Both the position numbers and the translations under genes were made by a program. The notes below the pieces were generated by a model. It saw only the letters and a program-made list of their open reading frames with translations. It ran no database searches and was not told the DNA's origin. A DNA stretch of 6,332 nucleotides from Prevotellaceae bacterium UBA1787. Lineage in GTDB: Bacteria; Bacteroidota; Bacteroidia; Bacteroidales; Bacteroidaceae. Shown in pieces: positions 1-5,533 of the stretch; within the stretch, counting starts at the first letter, position 1; each line of letters opens with the position of its first letter. The stretch spans positions 1-6,332 of the forward strand of contig DCGD01000038.1 in assembly GCA_002315195.1 (NCBI GenBank), read 5' to 3'.

Positions 1-221
1 CTGACTGAATTTCGACCGACGTAGGAAGCGTTAGAACAAAAAGAATGAAAGCATGACATTCCCACAATTTCAAGAATTTTTGCAAAGGCTGTCTGAAAGC
101 CCAAAGTACCACATCGCCCGAGGCGTTTTGCCTCGGGAAGCACGACAAAGAAAGGTAGGACATAATTTTTACAACTATTTTTTCGTACGCAGGATAATGC
201 AATTCACACCTTACTCCATTA
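1..221. other. intergenic segment at left edge, no convincing gene
   Basis: This stretch lies downstream of the dedA stop codon and reaches the window edge. A plus-strand reading frame from 53 to 256 (67 codons) exists, but its product resembles no family I know, it runs through a perfect hairpin and it overlaps the 3' end of the opposing dedA gene, so I do not call it. In frame 1 there are seven codons before a TAG at 22-24. These could be the tail of a gene outside the window, but that is too little to judge. The only clear structure is the hairpin at 117-137. Confidence 0.5.
117..137. terminator. perfect 8-bp stem-loop downstream of dedA, possible terminator
   Basis: CCCGAGGC (117-124) and GCCTCGGG (130-137) are exact reverse complements around a five-base GTTTT loop, giving a GC-rich hairpin. 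It lies about 85 bp past the dedA stop, where an end of the glnS-dedA transcript would be expected. Neither strand shows a T-tract right after the stem, so it is not a textbook intrinsic terminator. It could instead be an RNA-stabilising 3' end, the end of a plus-strand transcript entering from outside the window, or a dispersed palindromic repeat. The structure is certain; the role is inferred. Confidence 0.4.
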
Positions 222-863
222 TTATACAGTCTTATTTGTGCTGCGCCTTGCCTTAACGACAAAATACACAACGATGGCGGCCGCCAATGCCACCAAGGCA
301 TAGAGGATGGGGCGCTCGTACCGTGCCACTTGTTCGTTCAGCTGCTCGGGCGGCACAAGATGGTGCAAATACCAGCCCAACAATGCGAGGATGCCATTCC
401 ACACAAAAGAACCTATCACCGTGTAGAGTGCGAACCAACCATAGTGCATTTTGGACAGTCCCGCCGGTATGGAAATGAGGTGACGCACCACGGGCAACAG
501 ACGACCTACCAAAGTGGACACCGCACCCTTACTGTTAAAGTATTTTTCCGCACGTTCCAATTTGGCGCGGTTCATCAGCAACAGATGCCCTATTTTGCTT
601 TCAACGAATTTATACATGACGGGGCGACCGACAAAGTACGAAACGACATAGTTGGCACTCGCGCCAATCAGGCAGCCGAGCGTGGAGAAAAAGAGTACCC
701 ATCCCATGTCCATCCTGCCATCCGCCGCCATGTAGGCGGCAGGGGGCACCACCAGTTCGGAAGGAACGGGAAAAATGGAACTCTCCATAGCCATGAGGAT
801 GGTAAGGGTGAAATAGTTGAGATCATCAAGCAAAGTTTCGTAGAAAGCTGTAAGAATAATCAT
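222..863 (-). CDS. DedA-family integral membrane protein (SNARE-associated/VTT domain)
   Basis: The protein has 213 residues, the normal length for a DedA-family inner-membrane protein. The family block FPVPSELVVPP sits at residues 31-41, a small-residue helix with GCLIGASANY at 63-72, the hallmark GRLLPVVRHLISIPAG at 120-135, and a WN at 155-156. Hydrophobic segments lie at about 18-46, 55-78, 115-137, 142-166 and 185-204, with a short basic tail (KARR at 204-207). From memory, E. coli YqjA needs E39, D51, R130 and R136. The same spacings occur here as E36/D48 and R121/R127, so the protein looks functional. Characterised relatives act in proton-dependent membrane homeostasis, drug tolerance and, for some, undecaprenyl-phosphate recycling; the substrate here cannot be assigned. 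It starts 42 bp after the glnS stop on the same strand, has no promoter box of its own that I can see, and probably depends on the glnS transcript. No alternative upstream ATG exists in frame. Stop codon is TAA. Confidence 0.92.
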   Translation of the reverse strand: MIILTAFYETLLDDLNYFTLTILMAMESSIFPVPSELVVPPAAYMAADGRMDMGWVLFFSTLGCLIGASANYVVSYFVGRPVMYKFVESKIGHLLLMNRAKLERAEKYFNSKGAVSTLVGRLLPVVRHLISIPAGLSKMHYGWFALYTVIGSFVWNGILALLGWYLHHLVPPEQLNEQVARYERPILYALVALAAAIVVYFVVKARRSTNKTV

Positions 864-905
864 TTCAGGTGTTTCAGGGATTAAGAATGATGTTACAACT
901 CAAAC

Positions 906-2654
906 TTATTTTTTACTGGCTTTCGCCCAAGTATCCTTAAGGTTGACGGTGCGGTTGAATACCAGTTTTTCGGGAGCGGAGTCCTTGTCCGTGCAGAAAT
1001 AACCAATGCGTTGGAATTGGAAATGGTCAAGCGGCAGAGTATCCTTTACAAAGGATTCTATATAGCAGTTGCGGCGCACCTCGAGCGAATTGTCGTTCAT
1101 CATCTTCCTCATAGCCTCAACGGGCTTGAGTCCTTCTTCCTTTTGCAGGCGCGCCAATTCGTCGCGCGGGTTTTCCACTTTCCAAAGGCGGTCGTAGAGG
1201 CGCACTTCGCATGGCAGGGCATGGCTGACACTTACCCAATGGATGGTCCCCTTTACCTTGCGATTGGATTCAGGTTCACCGGTCTTGGTCTGCGGAATGT
1301 ACTCGCAATAGACTTCTTCCACGTTGCCATCGGCGTCTTTCTTGCATCCGGTGCAAGAAACGATGTAAGCATTCTTCAGACGCACCTCGTTGCCCGGTGT
1401 CAGACGGAAATATTTCTTGGGCGCATTTTCCATGAAATCCTCGCGTTCTATCCACAATTCACGGCTGAACGTGATGGTATGGGTTCCCGCGGTGGTATCC
1501 TCCGGGTTGTTGATGGCTTCAAGGTCCTCTGTCTTGTCTTCGGGATAGTTGGTAACAATCAACTTGACGGGATTGATGACGGCTGCTACTCGCATGGCGC
1601 GTTTGTTGAGGTCTTCGCGGATGGCGGATTCCATCAATGCCATGTCGTTGAGTGCGTCGTAGAGGGTGTAGCCAATGCGATCAACGAAGAGGCGGATGGC
1701 TTCGGGGGTATAGCCTCGGCGGCGATAGCCGCACAAGGTCGGCATTCGGGGATCGTCCCATCCTGACACAAGCCCTTCGCTGACCAACGCCAACAGATTG
1801 CGCTTGCTCAGAAGCGTATAGTTGAGGTTGAGTTTGTTGAATTCATACTGGTGCGAACGGTTGTCGTCCAAGTCCTCGCCCTTTTTGAGCCAATCAATGA
1901 AAAGGTCGTAGAGGGGGCGGTGGGGTACGAACTCCAGCGTGCAGAGGGAATGGGTGACACCCTCGAAATAGTCGCTCTGCCCATGTGCGAAGTCATAGAG
2001 CGGATAGGCTTTCCAAGTTGTTCCTGTGCGGTGATGGGGCGTCTTGACGATGCGGTAGATGAGTGGGTCGCGGAAATGCATGTTGGGTGACGCCATGTCG
2101 ATTTTGGCGCGCAAAACCATGGATCCCTCTTCCAATTCTCCGCTGTTCATCTTCTCAAAGAGACGCAGGTTTTCCTCTATGGGACGGTTGCGGTAGGGAC
2201 TGTCAATGCCCAGCGTGGTGGGCGTTCCCTTTTGGGCTGCTATCTGCTCGGGGGTCTGCTCGTCGATGTAAGCCTTGCCTTCCTTGATGAGTTCCACGGC
2301 GAAATCCCACAATTGTTGGAAATAGTCGGAAGCGTAATACACGTTCGCCCACTGGAAACCCAACCATTTGATGTCCTCCATGATAGCATCGACATATTCC
2401 ATATTTTCCTTAGTCGGATTGGTGTCATCGAAACGAAGGTTGCAGATGCCTCCATACTTTTGGGCTATTCCAAAGTCCATGCAAATGGCCTTGGCATGGC
2501 CAATGTGAAGGTAGCCATTAGGTTCAGGCGGAAACCGCGTCTGAAGACGACCACCGTTTTTCCCTTCGGACAAATCTTTTACAACTATTTCTTCAATGAA
2601 ATTCAATCCTTTTTTTGCCTTGTTTTCAACTTCAACGCACTTTGCAGTACACAT
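906..2654 (-). CDS. glnS: glutaminyl-tRNA synthetase
   Basis: This cytoplasmic class I aminoacyl-tRNA synthetase joins glutamine to tRNA-Gln using ATP. The 582 residues are slightly more than the roughly 554 of E. coli GlnRS. The Rossmann-fold signature PPEPNGYLHIGH is at residues 42-53 (HIGH at 50-53), followed by RFDDTNP at 74-80. The KMSKS-type loop reads LLSKR at 281-285 within LNLNYTLLSKRNL. The C-terminal anticodon-binding beta-barrels are complete, with VSCTGCKKDADGN near 432-444, KGTIHWVS at 468-475, RLYDRLW at 485-491 and VFNRTV at 565-570. The family match distinguishes it from GluRS, whose C-terminus is helical. Compared with E. coli as I recall it, there is an extra charged helical stretch at about 496-520; I believe this is usual in Bacteroidota. 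The first ATG at 2654 is used because the next methionine (M59) lies beyond the HIGH motif. The first about 17 residues are a variable leader. It heads a likely glnS-dedA operon and is divergent from the RelA-like gene. Confidence 0.98.
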   Translation of the reverse strand: MCTAKCVEVENKAKKGLNFIEEIVVKDLSEGKNGGRLQTRFPPEPNGYLHIGHAKAICMDFGIAQKYGGICNLRFDDTNPTKENMEYVDAIMEDIKWLGFQWANVYYASDYFQQLWDFAVELIKEGKAYIDEQTPEQIAAQKGTPTTLGIDSPYRNRPIEENLRLFEKMNSGELEEGSMVLRAKIDMASPNMHFRDPLIYRIVKTPHHRTGTTWKAYPLYDFAHGQSDYFEGVTHSLCTLEFVPHRPLYDLFIDWLKKGEDLDDNRSHQYEFNKLNLNYTLLSKRNLLALVSEGLVSGWDDPRMPTLCGYRRRGYTPEAIRLFVDRIGYTLYDALNDMALMESAIREDLNKRAMRVAAVINPVKLIVTNYPEDKTEDLEAINNPEDTTAGTHTITFSRELWIEREDFMENAPKKYFRLTPGNEVRLKNAYIVSCTGCKKDADGNVEEVYCEYIPQTKTGEPESNRKVKGTIHWVSVSHALPCEVRLYDRLWKVENPRDELARLQKEEGLKPVEAMRKMMNDNSLEVRRNCYIESFVKDTLPLDHFQFQRIGYFCTDKDSAPEKLVFNRTVNLKDTWAKASKK

Positions 2655-2683
2655 AGAATATGTCGTTAATAATTAATTGCGCG

Positions 2684-2691
2684 CAAAATTA
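2684..2691 (-). promoter_or_regulatory. putative glnS promoter, Bacteroidota -7 box
   Basis: Read on the minus strand this is TAATTTTG, an exact match to the Bacteroidota -7 consensus TAnnTTTG. It would place the transcription start near 2677, leaving a leader of roughly 20 nt before the glnS ATG at 2654. No good TTTG -33 element is visible at the usual spacing of about 20 bp (the nearest, complement of 2725-2728, is too far). The 10-bp palindrome TTGCGCGCAA at 2677-2686 overlaps the box and the predicted start site. Confidence 0.55.
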
Positions 2692-2892
2692 CACATTTTA
2701 TTTCATGTTTGTTCAGGTCACTTGCAAAAATTAACACCATGGAACGTTATTCTGTTTCTAAGCAGATTTGTTTGGCATACCAAAATAGCATTGCACGCCA
2801 AGCAACAATTTCATTGGCCTCAATCCCACGGCCTTTTAACCTCCTTTATATTTATTTATCATTAATTTCCCCCTGTTTAATCCCATAAGATG

Positions 2893-2900
2893 TAACTTTG
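2893..2900 (+). promoter_or_regulatory. putative promoter of the RelA-like gene, Bacteroidota -7 box
   Basis: TAACTTTG matches TAnnTTTG exactly. Transcription would begin at about 2906-2908, roughly 22 nt before the ATG at 2929. This decides the start: the in-frame TTG at 2905 lies at or before the predicted transcript 5' end and could not be an efficient initiation codon. The -33 region is weak, with a TTTC at 2866-2869 (spacer about 23 bp). Confidence 0.55.
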
Positions 2901-2928
2901 CACCTTGACGAATAGAGATGGATTCAAA

Positions 2929-5139
2929 ATGAAAGTATTCAGACCTTCACCCACCGATCTGACGAATCAATACAGAGAATTCCGGAACACGCTGCTGCCT
3001 ACCGACTATCTGACGCTTAGGAAACACATGAAATCGGACAGTTCACAGCGCACGCGGGAAGAGCAATGGCAAGCACTCTCCCTTGCCGTCAAGACGGCGA
3101 ACATCGTCTTGAAGGAAATGAACGGTCAGCGTGAAATGCTCCTCGTCGCTTTGTTGGACACATGGCGTAAAACCAACACCGTCAGTGCCACGGACAAGAA
3201 CATCCCACGGGCGGAAATCACCCTTCATAAAAACGACATGGCCAAGTGGTTCGGAGTCAGTGTCGCAACCATGCTTAAAGCCATTGAACAAGTTCATTCC
3301 GTAAAGGGCAGTTACAGCAGTGTGGCCACGGCCGACAATTTCCGAAACCTCATCGTTTCCCTGGTGGGCAACATCAAGGTGCTGCTGATATTGATAGCCC
3401 AAAACTTGTGTCTCATCCGCGAAAACGCCAAGTTGGAAAAGGGGCTCGACATTGTGCGGACACCCTACGCCGATGCGCTCAACGACGAGGCCGCCTTTGT
3501 CTATGCCCCGCTCGCACACAAACTGGGACTCTACAAGATAAAAAGTGAGTTGGAGGATTTGTCGCTGAAGCATCAAGATTGTGAAATATACCACCACATC
3601 AAGCTCAAGCTGAACGCCACCAAGGCTGCGCGGGAGGCTTACATCGCCCGCTTCATCGCCCCCATTCAGCAAAGATTGGCAGAGGCGCACATTCCTTTCC
3701 GCCTCAAGGCGCGCCCCAAGAGCATCCACTCCATTTGGCAGAAGATGAAGAAACAGAACTGCGCCTTTGAAGGCGTTTACGACCTGTTCGCCATCAGGAT
3801 TATCCTTACCGCCACACCGAAACAGGAAAAAGCGTTGTGCTGGCAGACATACAGCATTGTTACCGACATATACCGCCCCAATCCCTCCAGGTTGCGCGAC
3901 TGGCTGTCGGTGCCAAAATCCAACGGCTACGAGAGTCTCCACACCACCGTCATGGGACTGGAAGACCAATGGGTGGAAGTGCAGATCAGAACCGAGCGCA
4001 TGGACGACACGGCGGAAAACGGTCTTGCAGCCCACTGGCGCTACAAGGGCGTAGCCGCAGCCGAGGGTGACATTGAGAACTGGTTGCGCAAGGCTGCTTC
4101 CAACAGAAACGACGAAAACGCAGCCGAAGAGACCACCTTCGGAGAAATCTACGTATTCACGCCAAAGGGAGATCTCTACAAACTACCTGCGAACGCTACC
4201 GTCCTTGACCTTGCCTATGCCATTCATTCGTGCATCGGCGACCATTGCACCGGTGCCGTGCTGGGCAACAAACAAACTTCCATGCGCACGACGCTTCACA
4301 GCGGAGACCGCGTCAACATCCTTACATCGGCCGCCCAAACACCCAAACTGGCATGGTTGGATTTTGCCGTCACCCACCGTGCGAAAGCGCACATCCGCCA
4401 GTCGGTGCGCGAGATTGAAATGAAAGCAGGCGAAATAGCCCGCGAACAACTGGAACGCACTTTCAAAAACCGCAAGATTACCCTCGCACAATCGCAACTG
4501 CACCAAAGCATCGCCAAGATGGGCTACAAGGAAATAGCCCGTTTTTGGATTGACCTGGCGGAAGAACGCATCACGATAGAGGAATTCATAGAAATCTATA
4601 ATGCCTGCAACCTCCCCCAAACACAGTCCGCACCGGAAAAAGAAGAACGCACCGACACCCTCTCGAATGTTGTCCGCGGTGAAGATGACGTGCTGATCAT
4701 TGGACAACATCTCAATGGCATTGACTACGCCCTCTCAAAATGCTGCAACCCCATCTACGGTGACGCCGTGTTTGGTTTCGTCACTCGCGAAAAGGGAATA
4801 AAAATCCATCGCGATGAGTGTCCGAACGCCAAACTGCTCAAGGAACGCTTTCCTTATCGCATCATACGAGCCCGATGGGAAACCTCCGAAGGCAAGGGAC
4901 ACAAGCGGTTGGGGGCGGTTACACTCCGCATTGTCGGCAACGACAGCATGGATTTCGTAAGCAGCATCAGTTCCATAATCAGCAAGGAAGAAAAAATCAC
5001 CATCCGCACGTTCAACTTTGACACGCACGATGGCATTTTCACGGGCGCGCTCACCCTGATGATTGCCGACAAGATTACGCTCAACCGCATCATAAAAAAC
5101 CTGCAGGGACTAAAAGGCATCAAGAGTGTAACCCGATAA
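2929..5139 (+). CDS. relA: long RelA/SpoT homologue: (p)ppGpp synthetase with degenerate hydrolase domain
   Basis: It transfers pyrophosphate from ATP to GDP/GTP to make the stringent-response alarmone (p)ppGpp, probably on stalled ribosomes. The 736 residues carry the full long-RSH order. The N-terminal HD-hydrolase region (about 25-200) is inactive by sequence: the expected LLHDxxED reads LLDTWRKT (75-82), and the expected ADRLHNMR reads AQNLCLIR (157-164). The synthetase domain (about 255-372) is intact, with RPKSIHSIW (262-270), YDLFAIRI (284-291), SNGYESLHTTV (331-341), VEVQIRT (349-355) and AAHWRYK (367-373). The charge-determining motif is RLRD (321-324), closer to the RxKD of Rel/SpoT than to the ExDD of E. 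coli RelA. A TGS domain spans 407-466, with H433 at the position that contacts the tRNA 3' end in E. coli RelA. A zinc-finger-like domain has C605, C606, H627 and C631, and an ACT domain fills 661-736. The ATG start is preferred over TTG at 2905 because of the promoter box at 2893-2900. The gene is divergent from glnS. It could be named rel by some pipelines; absence of hydrolase implies another enzyme elsewhere removes the alarmone. Confidence 0.95.
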   Translation: MKVFRPSPTDLTNQYREFRNTLLPTDYLTLRKHMKSDSSQRTREEQWQALSLAVKTANIVLKEMNGQREMLLVALLDTWRKTNTVSATDKNIPRAEITLHKNDMAKWFGVSVATMLKAIEQVHSVKGSYSSVATADNFRNLIVSLVGNIKVLLILIAQNLCLIRENAKLEKGLDIVRTPYADALNDEAAFVYAPLAHKLGLYKIKSELEDLSLKHQDCEIYHHIKLKLNATKAAREAYIARFIAPIQQRLAEAHIPFRLKARPKSIHSIWQKMKKQNCAFEGVYDLFAIRIILTATPKQEKALCWQTYSIVTDIYRPNPSRLRDWLSVPKSNGYESLHTTVMGLEDQWVEVQIRTERMDDTAENGLAAHWRYKGVAAAEGDIENWLRKAASNRNDENAAEETTFGEIYVFTPKGDLYKLPANATVLDLAYAIHSCIGDHCTGAVLGNKQTSMRTTLHSGDRVNILTSAAQTPKLAWLDFAVTHRAKAHIRQSVREIEMKAGEIAREQLERTFKNRKITLAQSQLHQSIAKMGYKEIARFWIDLAEERITIEEFIEIYNACNLPQTQSAPEKEERTDTLSNVVRGEDDVLIIGQHLNGIDYALSKCCNPIYGDAVFGFVTREKGIKIHRDECPNAKLLKERFPYRIIRARWETSEGKGHKRLGAVTLRIVGNDSMDFVSSISSIISKEEKITIRTFNFDTHDGIFTGALTLMIADKITLNRIIKNLQGLKGIKSVTR

Positions 5140-5477
5140 AGGCAGCATCGCCCCTGGCAACGGCCCAAGTTGTGTTTTCTCAACTCAGAGGAACAGTTCC
5201 ACACGCTTTGGGGGTACATCCTTTATTGCGCTTTCGGTTGTTCTCCATCATCTTTTCGCACAATGTCGGCATCTATTGTTGCCACGACCAAGTATGCAGT
5301 TCATGGCGCGAGTCTTGAATGTGCGTCCAAGGCATCACAAGTTCTTGAGGGTGCTTGCCATGGAATTTGGTATCAGCCTATCCGTTTAGTGGATTTTCAC
5401 GCGGGTACATTGTTGTCCTGCAAAAAGTTTCTTGCCATTGATTTACAAAAAACACCTTTTTAAAATGTTTTTTTATG
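5140..5477. other. gap between the RelA-like gene and the lipoprotein gene, no gene recognised
   Basis: I see no recognisable gene on either strand. A plus-strand frame from a TTG at 5170 to 5463 (97 codons; 67 if started at the ATG at 5263) has an atypical composition and no motif I know. A short AGTTG/CAACT inverted repeat (5169-5185) and the near-palindrome GGAACAGTTCC (5190-5200) are too weak to call a terminator, so the end of the RelA-like transcript is not defined. Just before the lipoprotein promoter, AAAAAACA (5447-5454) and TGTTTTTT (5466-5473) form an A/T-rich inverted repeat. Confidence 0.5.
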
Positions 5478-5485
5478 TACTTTTG
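5478..5485 (+). promoter_or_regulatory. putative lipoprotein gene promoter, Bacteroidota -7 box
   Basis: TACTTTTG is an exact TAnnTTTG match placed about 48 bp upstream of the ATG at 5534, giving a leader near 42 nt. No TTTG -33 element is seen at normal spacing; instead the region just upstream is A/T-tract rich with an 8-bp inverted repeat (5447-5473). The leader is purine/A-rich (AATAAAGAA at 5521-5529) without a strong Shine-Dalgarno, as is usual in this phylum. Confidence 0.5.
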
Positions 5486-5533
5486 CAGAATTATTGTTAT
5501 TGATGTAATTTTTAGAAACAAATAAAGAATGTC

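Noticed and set aside
165..188. Apparent repeat of TTTACAACTATTT at 169-181 and 2578-2590
   Set aside because: A short AT-rich match; the second copy codes for part of the GlnRS leader, so a functional repeat is unlikely.
53..256. Plus-strand 67-codon reading frame at the left edge
   Set aside because: It runs through the 117-137 hairpin, overlaps the 3' end of dedA on the other strand, and its product shows no motif or familiar family character.
330..884. Long plus-strand frame (184 codons) opposite dedA
   Set aside because: It is antisense to a clear DedA-family gene, and its product is rich in His, Gln and Arg without any domain pattern, as expected for a shadow frame.
1011..1766. Plus-strand frame of 251 codons inside glnS
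   Set aside because: Antisense to an unambiguous and complete GlnRS coding sequence; the length follows from codon bias of the real gene.
3043..4035. Minus-strand frame of 330 codons inside the RelA-like gene
   Set aside because: The sense strand encodes continuous, conserved RSH domains across the same stretch; the antisense product has no recognisable motif.
5166..5200. Possible terminator for the RelA-like gene
   Set aside because: The inverted repeats here (AGTTG/CAACT and GGAAC/GTTCC) are only five pairs, the second has a one-base loop, and no T-tract follows.
5170..5463. Plus-strand 97-codon frame after the RelA-like gene
   Set aside because: Starts at a TTG with no leader signal, has no hydrophobic, coiled or family pattern, and no promoter box upstream. 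A shorter start at ATG 5263 is no better.
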